Below the pieces are notes generated by a model. It had not been told where the DNA came from. It did not search any database and saw only the letters and a list, made by a program, of their open reading frames with translations. The translations under genes were made by a program, and so were the position numbers. A DNA stretch of 64,000 nt from the NCBI GenBank assembly GCA_029204225.1, contig CM055092.1, forward strand, positions 87,036,537 to 87,100,536, given 5' to 3'. Within the stretch, counting starts at the first letter, position 1, and each line of letters begins with the position of its first letter. Shown piece after piece: positions 11,812-23,335 of the stretch. Origin of the DNA: Diphasiastrum complanatum. Taxonomy: Eukaryota > Streptophyta > Lycopodiopsida > Lycopodiales > Lycopodiaceae.

Positions 11812-11965
11812 CTTAGCCCTTAGCCCCTAGCTCTTGGCTCTTCATTTTGGCCCTTGGCCCTTAGTCCTTTGTGCTTAATCCTTGGCCCTGAGCCCTTGAT
11901 CCTTGACCCTTGTCCCTTAGCTCTTATTCCTTAGCGCTTAGCCCTTGGTCCTTAACCCTTGGTGG
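11812..11965 (+). repeat. second block of telomere-like variant heptamers
   Basis: Units such as CCCTTAG, CCCTTGG and CTCTTGG in 7-base phase, like the start of the array at 7930-8160. The block resumes the array after the copia fragment. Confidence 0.7.
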
Positions 11966-12261
11966 GCCTTGGCATTTTGTGAGTAAGTTTGTTGTGAGTT
12001 TTGTCGGAAACAACTTTTCTAAAATGATAGCAAATGGTTTGCTATCTTTTTTGTGATAGAAAATAGTGTATAGAGTGAGATCCAACATGAAGTGGAAGAG
12101 TTGTTGCTCAAGAAGGAAGTGACTTTGAAGCCTGACCACAAGCACAAAATAGAAATGGAGTTCAGGGTAAAAAAAAGAATATGGGAATCGAATGAGCACG
12201 TTATTGGGTGTTGTTGATCCCAGACATGGTGAACAATGGTTCAAACTGATTACCACCAAGA

Positions 12262-13273
12262 CGCTTGATGAGAAAGGATTCTCAATGGGTTTGGAAAGTT
12301 GAACACCTTGAGACTTTCAGATGTTCTAATGAGAAAAGGTACCAATGGTTGACGATGTGCCTTGGTGGTGCAATTGCTAAAGACCAATTTTCAATTCCCA
12401 TTGGTAATAAGCTCTTTCGAGCTTGGGTGGGGAAAGAAGTATTCTATAAAGCCTTGCAAATAGAGGCCCAAAAGATTTTTGAGTTGTGTGAGGGATATGG
12501 AGGTATGCAATAACTTGAAAGAATTTTTTGTCAGCCTTGTCACCTTCCACCATGTTTTTTTATGTCAACTCAAATAAATGAAAAATGCAAGCTTCGATTT
12601 AATTGACGCGGACTCTTTTCCAAAATACTTTGCTTCTCTAAAGCTATGTTATCGTGACTTCTTATTCTTTTCATTATCTTCCTTGATGGAGCCTCAACTG
12701 TCAATTGAGACAAAGCAGGAGGTCAAACTTGCAGCTAAGCATCACTTGGAGGTAATTATTCTACGTGTTGCATTTTTCAATCAAAAACATATACTTCTTT
12801 TTGCTTTTGTAATATCATAAGCTCCTACTTCAAAATCGCATACTTGTATCGCTAGGTATCTGTTTCATCTGAAAGTCAAGAAAATTCTGAAGGAAATATC
12901 TTCATTCATGGAGATGTGGAATCAGCTTTCCATAAAACCTAAAGTCACTATGTACTCCAAAAGGGCAAATCTGGATAGGAAAGATGGCATGAGTGAGTGG
13001 GAGGTTAAGTATTGTCTCTGGTGGATTGATTTTAAAGAAGATGAATGCCCTCCTTCTGAGATTTCACAATATCAACTGCATGAGAAGGGGAGGCTAGCTC
13101 TTGAGGAGGGTGGAGAGGCAATGGCCACAGAGATGGCATCAAGATCTGTTCTTGACAATGCTCTAGAGAAGCTCAACATTGTTCCGATTAACAAAGGCAA
13201 GAAAAAGGTGCCATGTGAACCAGAGGAGGAGGATGCGAGCATAGCTATATTTTTTAGCAATGGAATACCGTAA
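12262..13273 (+). pseudogene. unrecognised intron-containing gene remnant
   Basis: I do not recognise the product. Three open segments look like exons: about 12265-12502 (QWVWKVEHLETF...QIEAQKIFELCEGYG), followed by a GT donor at 12503; about 12590-12751 (FDLIDADSFPKYFASLKLCY...KLAAKHHLE), followed by GTAATT; and, after an intron ending in TAG near 12856, 12858-13273 (YLFHLKVKKILKEI... WEVKYCLWWIDFKEDE... to a stop after SNGIP). The last segment is acidic and Lys-rich at its C-terminus (KKKVPCEPEEEDAS). It does not resemble the transposon polyproteins here. No promoter or true start codon is visible, so it may be a truncated host gene or a gene fragment carried by a transposon. Confidence 0.4.
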
Positions 13274-13327
13274 CTTACATAAGTGTTCTTCAATTTGTTC
13301 CTTTGATGCGCCATTTTTAACGGAGGT

Positions 13328-13505
13328 GAGTAATTGACTTTCTATTTTTAGAAAGTTTTTGAAAATAGTAAGCACGAGGAATAGGACGAGTAATAGACTT
13401 GTTATTTTTAGAAAGTTTCCAAAATAGTAGGTGCAAAAAATAGGGCAAATAATAGACTTTCTATGTTTAGAAAGTTTTCAAAAATACTATGGGCAAGAAT
13501 AGGGC
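13328..13505 (+). repeat. three tandem copies of a ~60-bp unit
   Basis: Units at 13328-13387, 13388-13446 and 13447-13505 share 'taatagact', 'tatttttagaaagttt', 'aaaatagta' and a closing 'aatagggc'. Confidence 0.8.
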
Positions 13506-14250
13506 GATAATATCTTGCTAAAAATAAAAATTTCAAAAAAAACACTAAAACTTCATTATGAAGGCCGCGAAAGAATTTTGCAAAGAAATACAACTTCATA
13601 ATGAAAAAAAGTGAAGTGCTTCTCTTCACTTGTAAAACTTTTTTCCAAAATTCTAGCTAGTCTGACCCATCTCCACTAATTTGATCATAACTTCGTTAAT
13701 ATTGATCCAAATTACACAAACTTGATACCTCTAAAAAGCTAACATCAAGTTTTATCAGGCTATAGCATCAGATCAAAGATTGAATGTGATTTGATAGGTA
13801 AAATTTACAAACAGGCCTGAAAATTTTGAAAGAAGAAAATTAGCAAAACTAGAGCTAGGAAACAAGATTTGTCATAACCTTTTGGATACTAATCCAAATG
13901 ACCTGCCATATGGATCAGATCAAAGCTAAGACAATGCTCTATAATCTAAGTAAAGAAAATTGAATCAAAAATTCAAATCAAATCTAAAAAGTTCAAACCA
14001 AGTGAAGGGAGATTATAATCACCCATTTTAATAGCTTTTGAAAAAAGTGCATAACTTTTGCATCACTTACCCAAATGGCTTGCAAATTGGTGAAAATGAA
14101 AGCTAAAACAAAGCTCTACAAATCTATGGAATGAAATTAGAAATTAAAAATGAAACTGAATGCTCAAAATTTGTCTGTAATAGAATTAAAATTTCAAAGT
14201 TAGAAATTAGCAAAAAGAAAGCTACAAAGACAATAAACTAATGGCAAATC
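13506..14250. other. no gene seen; AT-rich with an internal imperfect repeat
   Basis: Two imperfect copies of a segment containing 'caaagctaagacaatgctct' (near 13920-13950) and 'gaaagctaaaacaaagctct' (near 14098-14117). No open frame of note. Confidence 0.4.
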
Positions 14251-14255
14251 TAATG

Positions 14256-14540
14256 GGCTAAAAGCATGGTTTGGTGGTACAACATGGACTGCCGAGGACA
14301 CTACCTTTTTTGGGTAGAAATGTATTTATGTATTTTATTGGAGGAGAGAGAGTAGGCCCACCACTTACCCCCAACACTCCAAGAGGATAGGCCCATCATT
14401 ACTAGGGACACTTCATTGCATTAACTCGTGGATAGCATCTATCAAGCTCCCTTCCAAATCCCCAAAAAGTGAAATGTATTACCAAAAGGTACAATGAAAA
14501 ATGGGTTCATTTTTTCTACCACCAAACCATGCTTTTAGCC
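14256..14540. mobile_element. MITE-like element with 24-bp terminal inverted repeats
   Basis: Starts GGCTAAAAGCATGG..., ends ...CCATGCTTTTAGCC. The two 24-bp ends are perfect inverted repeats. AATG flanks each end directly (14252-14255 and 14541-14544), a possible 4-bp target duplication. The 285-bp body has no coding capacity. The superfamily cannot be assigned from this copy. Confidence 0.7.
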
Positions 14541-14580
14541 AATGAAATTCACATATAATCATCATGAATGTAGGATCTAT

Positions 14581-14592
14581 GCTCTGATACCA
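14581..14592 (-). other. copia primer-binding-site remnant (initiator Met tRNA)
   Basis: Reverse complement reads TGGTATCAGAGC, the canonical plant copia PBS. A minus-strand LTR would lie to its right from 14593, but no partner LTR is visible and its far end is undefined. Confidence 0.5.
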
Positions 14593-17030
14593 AGAAATGT
14601 CATGTGCCAAATCCCAAGCAAATAGCAATCACAATATAAGTAAAGCTAGAAGCAAGAAGAGTACAAAACAATCATGATAGCATATCCATAGTAAGCTAGA
14701 AACATGGAGATCACAATGGAATCACATTAGGAATGAGAAGAAGAGTACAAGCCATGAATTTGAGCATTGATTCATGTGGATAGGGCACATGAGATCTAGC
14801 AAAGGAGATCCCCATAGCTCCATTCACAAGGAGGAAACAAGAAGCTCTCACTTGCAAATGAGCCAAAAGATCCACAAATTGATGTCTCTTGCCTAGTTAT
14901 AGACAATGCTCTTACTTAAGTAAACATAACTATCTTGAGGGATAGTTAGCCTTTGTTAAGTATTATTTAAACTACATTGGGCCCTTATTGGCCTGTTATT
15001 CTTATTAGTTACTTTAGAGGGCCTAAAGAGGGAACCGCCTTGTTCTTAAGGCTAAAGCTCCTTTTGGCCTACAAAGCTTACATTGGATATTATCTTGCAT
15101 GTATAAGCATGGATGTACTAAAAGTACATGACATAGCAAAAACTATAGTAGTGGCCATAAAGGCATTGTCTTATTTTTTTGATGGACACAGATATCCCAA
15201 CAGTACATATAAATCATTTTCATTAAGAGGGATATAACTATAAAGATATTGGGTTATCTTCTTGAAAATGCACCCAAAAGGTAATTTGTTTTAGCTGTTG
15301 TACGCAAGTTACTTAGATTTGAACAACAGAAGATCGATTGAGCATCTGGATCCATATGAGAGGTGACAATTTTTTCATGACCATACTGCTCTACTGGCCT
15401 TGGTTACTGATGAGAATATGTAACTTTTATATTGTACATGAATTTTTTGCTATGATGATGATGAAGTTGTACTATTTCTCCTCAAATGTTGAGATGTCTT
15501 TTTGAATGAAATAGGATTTGTTGAATATTTGATTTGATATCTAAATTGCGATCTTCTCTAGAACCATTGAAATAATTGATATAAATAACATCTTTTTGAA
15601 TTACATCCTCCATGATTGGTTGCCCAATTAAAAGCTCCTCTTGCTTGCCAATGCGATATCTCCATACCTTCGGAAGACCATATGCTCGTAGCTCCATATT
15701 CTTTTGCAAAAAAAATTGTGTGACATAATAGAGTATGTTGCAACCAAGAAATAGCCAATACTATGAAACTAGAGACGAATGTAATACTTGTGTAGGAATG
15801 CTATCTTAATACTAAAGTAGAGTATGGATTGTCTCTTGTTACAAAGATTTCTGCCAGTGGGAAAGATCCAATTTTATCCTACCATTGTCATATTGAATCA
15901 TTAGTATATAAGGAAAATGTGTTGCCTACTTGTTGGAGGATGGGTAGTCCTCAAGAGATCTCTTCACCACGTATATAGGTATGAAGCAATGCAAAACTTC
16001 GCATTGAACACCAGTAATGTTTGCTTACATAAACCTATGTTTAGGGTTCTTTACAAGAGGATGTGTTGATTACGATATGCATAACTATATGGAATGATAT
16101 TGCCTTCACGATGCAAAATAGATGTGTTATTGTTTTATTAGATAAGTACATCAATAAAAACATGATGTGGAATACCAATTACAATTCTCCTTGTATGGAC
16201 CAGATGGTCTACCAAAGAGTCGGGCACTACTATCTGTCAACCAGATCTTTATTGCTTTCACTTGCCATCCTCCAACCCACACTCCTATTCTCTCTAGAAC
16301 CTTTCCATCCGTACCTCCCAAGATACTTTCTGCCGTTCCACCCTTGCCACCAATTGTGTGAACCAGAGCATAGATGCTACCCATGATTGTCGCACAGCTA
16401 CGCACAAAGGCACACAAGAACAACAATATACACAATCGCTCACTCGAGAATGAATGATTGCAATACGAGAGAGTGATCTATATGTAGGAGCTAGTGTGCC
16501 AGTCCTGAGCGAAATTGGCATAGTAGGATTTTAAAGTTTTACCTTTGGATACAATTACCTTGTTTGTAGTGTATAATTGTTTTATGGCTAGTAAGATATA
16601 TGCATGATTCTAAAGTTTTACTTTGGAATACACAGGATTCAGTGAATAGACAATAATTGAGGAAACCACTTCAAATCTGAAATGCAAAAGTACCACCTTT
16701 GTGGGTAAAGTGTCATGATAGGTTGAAATTTTAAAAAATTGACTCGAGAAAATAGTTGAATGCTAACAGTCTTGGAAAACTTTGCAAATTCTTAAAGATG
16801 ATGGGCACGATCTAGCAAATTGAAATAGTTTGATGTTTTAATCTTCCAGTTCAAAAGGCTAGCTACTACACTCAACAACAACCTTTCAAAGTTCCAGAAT
16901 TTGAGAATGCAACATTATTTAGTTTAAGGTTTTATAAGGCATCAAATTTCAAAAACCGACATCCCTTGAAAGATGTAGGATATAAAAGTGAAACTTGAGG
17001 GAGGTTTTTCTAGCACCATCTACTGCTATC
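14593..17030. other. no supported gene; mixed decayed sequence
   Basis: The left part (to about 15240) may be a minus-strand copia LTR judged by the PBS at 14581. Overlapping minus-strand open frames at 15482-15758 have no motif that I recognise. Frames at 16063-16521 on both strands are short and overlap each other. AT-rich, with no TSDs or TIRs found. Confidence 0.3.
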
Positions 17031-17200
17031 ATAATTTTCCTCATTGTTATCATGTTATACTTCAACTAGTTAATTAATAGAAGGACTATTGTTCATCCTA
17101 TCATCAACAATTGCAGCTAGCATAATTTATTTCACCACTCTCATGTCATACTGCAACTAGTTAATTAAAATAAAGATTATTGTTCATCTTATTATAAGCA
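17030..17200 (+). repeat. imperfect tandem duplication (~95 bp)
   Basis: Two copies sharing 'caactagttaatta', 'gactattgttcat' or 'gattattgttcat' and a following 'caattg' stretch, near 17063-17118 and 17155-17205. Confidence 0.6.
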
Positions 17201-17320
17201 ATTGTGTTGCATGGGTTATTGCCTTGTGTACTATTCTAATGAATTTGGTCCTTCTTAAACAGTTTGTGGGCCACAATATGTACAATAATTTTTTCATGTG
17301 CATGATCTAAATTCTAAAAA

Positions 17321-18310
17321 AGAGAGTTTGTAATTATGTTGGGCGAATTTGCATACAATAAAAATTGGACAATCAAGAATAGGCTTAGGATCCACACATG
17401 TCTATTCTCATTAGCATAGCCATGTCTCTATTCTCATTAGTGTGGCCATGTGCATTTTGATAAAGTTTCACTATACCATACATAGTACATTTGTACTTGT
17501 AGATAGTGTGGCATTCAAACATGTGTCTATTCTCATCATGTGCATTTTGATAAGGTTTCACTATACCACATAAAGTGCATTTGTGCTTGTAGATGGTGTG
17601 GCATTATGACATGAGTACAATGTGTGGTGTGGCATTATGACATGAGTACAATGTGTAGTGTGGCAATATGCATTGTGATATAATCAACCATTTAGGATGG
17701 TGGCATGGACATGAGTCCATTCTCATTAGTGTGGCCATGTGCAATATTGTGATATAGTTTCACTATATTGTAGTGCATTTGTACATGTTGGTGGTGTTGT
17801 GTCCATGTGATATAGAAAAAAGAGGGTTTGTAACTATGTTGGGCAATTTGCATACAATAAAATTTGGATGATCAAGAATAGGCCCACGTGTCTATTCTCT
17901 AGAGCATTGCCATGTCTTTATTCTCAATAGTGTGGCCATGTGCATTTTGATAAAGTTTCACTATACCACAGTGTGCATTTGTACTTGTAGATGGTGTGGC
18001 GTTCGGACATGTGTACAATGTGTAGTGTGGCCATATGCATTGTTATATAGTTAGTCATATAGGTCGATGGCATGGACACGAGTCTATTCTCATTACTATG
18101 GCCATGTGCAATATTATGATATAGTTTCCCTATATTAATGTAGTGCAATCATACATGTCAGTGGTGGTGTGTCCTTGTGATATAGAAAAAAAAACGTTTG
18201 TAATTATTTTGGGCAAATTTGCATACAATAAAATTTGGATGATCAAGAATAGGCTTAGGCCCCACACGTGTCTATTCTCATTACTGCACAAGTATCCATA
18301 TGCAAATTTC
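17321..18310 (+). repeat. long-period tandem repeat with nested sub-repeats
   Basis: The landmark 'tttgtaa(t/c)tatgttgggc', followed by 'aatttgcatacaataaaa', 'gatcaagaatagg' and 'gtgtctattct', begins units at about 17321, 17821 and 18191. That gives one unit near 500 bp, one near 370 bp and a partial third. Inside are repeated copies of 'gtgtggccatgtgcattttg' and 'tagtttcactatatt'. The longer unit carries an extra internal duplication ('gtgtggcattatgacatgag' twice, near 17600-17645). No coding content. Confidence 0.8.
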
Positions 18311-18512
18311 TGAGTATTGATTCACAACAATACAGAGTAAGCTTTAGGATGTGTAAGTCCGAATATACGTCAACGTAATGTAATAGTGATTCCAAATGTT
18401 AACATCACCAGTCGAGTATGACAGTATCAAGTCTAAGGAAGTGTCTCACCAGAGTTACAATCACAAGCACATCTGACAAGGTGAGGCTTACCAACTATCA
18501 TAAATAGAAGCA

Positions 18513-19164
18513 CTCAGCAAGTAGTTCAACTAGTTTGATCATATTTGTTTTATTTCCATATTTGGCATATTGAGGCCAACTTTGTTTTTAGACTTAGAGA
18601 TTGACTTTTCAAAGTTCATTAGTCTAAATTTCATTTGAATAGACACTTTTTGAAAGTGTGGGAAAGTTAGAAGGCGAGTTTGAGTAGCTTCAGATTTGAA
18701 TGTTGGGTACTTTGAATCTAGACCCAAAAATAATAGGGTTAGCATTTTGGAGGGAAATCCAAGTGGCCAATTAGGGTTTAAACCTGTTATAAAAGAATGC
18801 AACTCATGGAGAGATTGATCTTCTCTCTTCTCTATCTCATTTCATGCTTATACATGGTTCTCTTGGGTTCTACTATCCATTGGTGCACTATACTTGTGAT
18901 TGCATGCAATTTTATGTGTAGAATGATCTATATTTGTTATTTTTGGATCCACACGTGTGATATACAGTAGCTTGTTGGTTTTGTACGGATAGAAATAGTA
19001 CTTTATCATTTCATTCAAGTTTGATATAGTTCTATTATTGTTTGCATCTCATTTTGTGTGCAGATGCTGATTTTTTCTACATTGGTGAGATTGGTAGTGT
19101 ATTTCTCTTTCTAACCAAAGATCTTTCAAGTGGATTGGATCTTAATGATCTGAAATCTTTCACG
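18513..19164 (+). repeat. copia LTR, left arm (plus orientation)
   Basis: About 650 bp matching, in opposite orientation, both the solo LTR at 44406-45055 and the LTR at 21368-22126. Shared strings are 'caactagttt', 'catattgaggcca', 'cacacgtgtg' and 'ttggtgagattgg'. It ends in TCTTTCACG directly before a degenerate PBS. Its left edge is eroded. Confidence 0.75.
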
Positions 19165-19176
19165 TGGTATTTGAGC
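19165..19176 (+). other. copia PBS, degenerate
   Basis: TGGTATTTGAGC, two or three changes from TGGTATCAGAGC, directly after the LTR. Confidence 0.65.
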
Positions 19177-19606
19177 TTGTCTTTCAGGTTATGAAGGAAG
19201 AAATCAGATCTATCAATAAGTTGGTGAAGATATCAAGGCTAGAGCATCCTAGAGGGGATTCTACACCAAAATCGAGTTTTTTGCTTTTGTAGATTGGATT
19301 TTTTGTAGATCAAAACCCTATATAGGTCTATAAACTTGATCAATTCCGATTTTTGATTTCACATACTGGATTTGGCCGATTTTTGGATCATTAGATTAGC
19401 CTAAGTGGTGGCTATTAGATTGCATAATCAAAATTTTAGCATTTGCATGTAAATTTGGAAAAGTCGATCTTTTGTGATTTTGACAAAACCCTAATTTTGA
19501 TTGGATCTCTAGATAGAGAAGTTGCTAGACTTCATTTGAGTTTGTTGCAATCTTAGGAAGTGGCAAAAGTCATTAGATTGAGGATAGATCATAGGTTGAT
19601 CAAGGT
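19177..19606 (+). other. copia leader, left arm
   Basis: Reverse-complement match to 20925-21355, sharing 'atcaataa', 'gatatcaa', 'aaaatcgag', 'agtggcaaaagtcattagat' (closely) and 'cataggttgatcaag'. Where gag should follow, unrelated gypsy protease sequence begins. Confidence 0.7.
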
Positions 19607-20098
19607 TCCATGATTCTATACAAATCTTACCCATCTATGCAAGCCATTCTCGATAGTGGGTCTGGCGTGAATATTATCACCCTGTCCTTATCTAAGGCAT
19701 GGGGAATATCCACATTGGAAAAGCCTAATTACAAGTTACGTATGGCTGACCAACTATTGACGACACCTGCCGGTCACATAAGCAATTTTTCGATCAAAAT
19801 TGTTGATTTGATTTTCACCATAGAGTGTGTAGTACTCGATTTTCCTGATGAACCGCACACCTATCAATTTCTTCTTGGAACGCCTTGGTTAGAAATGGAC
19901 AAAGTGATTCAAGATTAGAAGAAAAACAAAATAGTTTCTTTCAACAGAAATAGAAGAATCTCTGTTGATGCTACTCGGAAGATAAAGCCTGCACAAATTG
20001 AAGATGATTGGTCTTCAACTATCTATGATGACTCGACAGTATCGATTCTCTTTGTGAACGTGAGGTTCAAGAAGAGGCTCCAATCAAAATCACCATAA
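19607..20098 (+). pseudogene. Ty3/gypsy aspartic protease fragment
   Basis: Translation contains the catalytic motif ILDSGSGVNII (residues about 13-23), then ISTLEKPNYKLRMADQ, a hydrophobic stretch with IECVVLDFP and the C-terminal LLGTPWLEMD, the second conserved region of retroelement proteases. The enzyme would cleave the Gag-Pol polyprotein. A stop follows WLEMDKVIQD, and the frame continues in a weaker form to about 20098. The downstream 20099-20355 has no recognisable domain. It is wedged between two copia arms that point at each other. Confidence 0.75.
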
Positions 20099-20359
20099 AC
20101 TCCACGAATATCAACACTCCCATCCTGCCCTTGTACATGATAGATGCACTCCCTATTGAGTGGATGTCTAAACCTGGTTTTATTACTGAAGTATCCTATA
20201 ATGCCCTATTACATGCATATTTTTCTTGAATTACTATTTTGTGATGCAAAACCCCAATCAACCTACTCAACTGATGAAGATAACCACCGAATATTAAAAA
20301 AATATCTAATGATCGCGACAATGAGAAGTTATTCAAAGATATATCAAAGATAAAGAGGC

Positions 20360-20836
20360 CTAAATAAATGTGACTAAAGGAAGGACTATAGCTTGAAGGG
20401 CAGTTATGAAACGACTACTCTTAAAACAAGAAAAGATTTGTCTTCTTAGAGTCAACATTCTAGAAGTAGACTTGGATTCATAAAGCTTCTTTAATGAATC
20501 CCAAACATCCTTTGATGAAGTACTCTTACCAACTTCCTTGAGAAGCTCATTGGTAACATTCATTTTTATTATGTGTAGAGACCTTTTGGTCCTCTTGTCA
20601 TACCTCAAATGATCTTGTTGTGTTGCTGGTCTCTCTTCCAAACCTACAACAATATCCAAAACATCATTCATCTCAAGAAGTGATTCCATCCTCACTTTCC
20701 TCAATGAATAGCTACTTGAGGCCCAGCCTATCACTGGCTTCCAACATGACTCCACTTGATGTAGCCATGTAACAATGATCTGATTCTCTTTTTCAACCTG
20801 TTTCAATGCACAAATCAATCTTTTGAACAACAACAA
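20360..20836 (-). pseudogene. Ty1/copia gag, right arm
   Basis: Minus-strand frame of 158 codons: LKQVEKENQIIVTWLHQVES, YSLRKVRMESLLEMNDVLDI, then LRYDKRTKRSLHIIKMNVTN, KDVWDSLKKLYESKSTSRML. This is the copia UBN2-type Gag capsid region. The homologous gag at 60515-61125 has the same order. It is truncated on its 3' side (near 20360) before the zinc knuckle. Gag would form the virus-like particle that packages element RNA. Confidence 0.75.
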
Positions 20837-21355
20837 ATATTTTCAAAAGGAAATCACAAAAATATGAAACTAGTCAATTCTCTTCTAGCACTTATACTAA
20901 GTAAATCAACACATAGAATAGTGAAATCTTGATCAACCTATGATCTATCCTCAATCTAATGACTCTTGCCACTTCCTATGATTGAAACACACTCAAATGA
21001 AGTTCAGTAACCTCACTATCTAGAGATCCAATCAAAATTAGGGTTTAGACAAAATCACAAAAAATTGATTATTTCAAAATCTACATGCAAATGCCAAAAA
21101 CTTGATATGCAATCTATTAGCCACTACTTAGGCTTTTCCAATGCTCTTAAAATTGGCCAAATCCAACATGTAATGTGAGAAATCGGAATTGATCAAGATT
21201 ATAACTCTATACAGAGTTTTGATCTACAAAATATCCAATCTACATATGCAAAAAACTCGATTTTGGTGTAGAATCCAATCTAGCATGCTCTAGCTTTGAT
21301 ATCTTCTCCAAATTATTAATAGATGTGATTGCTTTCTTCATAACTTGAAACACAA
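20837..21355 (-). other. copia leader, right arm
   Basis: Lies between the gag start and the PBS. Inverted match to 19177-19606. Confidence 0.7.
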
Positions 21356-21367
21356 GCTCTGATACCA
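21356..21367 (-). other. copia PBS (initiator Met tRNA)
   Basis: Reverse complement TGGTATCAGAGC, directly beside the LTR edge at 21368. Confidence 0.85.
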
Positions 21368-22126
<759 letters not shown>

Positions 22127-23335
22127 GTCGATACATGTATTGTCAGTCAATTCCAACCCATGTCATGATCAGAAGGACGACATTGACAGTCCACCTACTT
22201 GTACATAGTTTTGCATCTACAACGATGGCTATCTACTATAGGACAGATCTAGTAAATTAAGTAGATTCAAACTTATACTCTCAAGTATTGATCATTGAAC
22301 TACAATCATCAACAAGTCAAATGAATCTAAAATAAAGTTTGCACTTTTAGCAGTCAATGATGATTCGATTTCTTTTTAGTGTGCTTGTTTTTGTAGATAG
22401 AAAGGAAGCTCTGCATTTTTTCACCTCAACAGACTATTGATTACAAAGAGTGCAATTTTGTCCACACACGGCCTTTTGTTCATTTGTGCATTATCACAAA
22501 CTGTATACATCTTAATTCTTGCTGCTTCCTAATTATGGAGAGATTGACACGTGGTTTTTCATTTGTTAGGGGATTAAAATCTAATGTGATGCTTCCACAT
22601 GCATGTTTTAGAGCTTTCACAATACACCGTGTTTTTAGTCTACCATGGCGACGCTTCTGCATGTGAATGTGGCCTGCTCTGGCCGTCTCACAGTCTCTAC
22701 ACACAGTAGTTTATCCTTCGCGTTGGCACTGCCATGCAATAGAGACTCCTCTGGAACGTCCATGGTGGCTTTTGCACGTGAAGATGGCTTGTCCAGGCAC
22801 AAATATGAGTGTTTCCGATGTATTGGTTAGTGGACGGCGAGAATTGAGAGTCTTGTTGCAGAAGGTTGGTGGACCTTGAAGGTAGCCGGATCGCTCGAGT
22901 GTGCGTGTGAAGCAACAAGTGGAGATGCATTGATTCCTTGAGAGGATAGAGACACCGTAAATTGATCTCATATCCAAAGCATGGATGCTCTACCTACACC
23001 TGAAATTGCTAGATTCGATTATATACATCACTTTTGCTAAGATTCTGTTGAAAGAAGATCATTGTGCTTTTGTTTTTGAACTGTTTTTGTCAAGATTTTG
23101 GGTCCAGTGATGCGAGCTCTGACTTAAGCGACCATCATAAATTGTTTTGTGATTTTTCTGTTGTGGATTTGATTGTCTTGAAGCCCAATTCATGATCCTA
23201 TGTGCAAGATATAATCATATTTACTACTGGAAGCGGATAGGTTTCAGATTGTGCGAGATGTAGAGTTTCAAGTTGAGGAAGCAAATCGTGATAATAATGT
23301 TGTTGTCTCAGGGGAAACATAGTGAAGCGAGAGCA
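22127..23335. other. intergenic; upstream region of the RPB4 fragment
   Basis: No transposon motif recognised. Overlapping 60-90 codon frames on both strands at 22480-22977 lack motifs. The last ~100 bp would hold the 5' UTR of the downstream gene, but no TATA box is convincing. Confidence 0.35.

Noticed and set aside
15482-15758. Overlapping minus-strand frames
   Set aside because: Two frames overlap almost entirely, neither with a recognisable motif, and no splice or start context.
17321-18310. CRISPR-like spaced repeats
   Set aside because: Units are hundreds of bases long and tandem, in plant nuclear DNA, with no cas genes.
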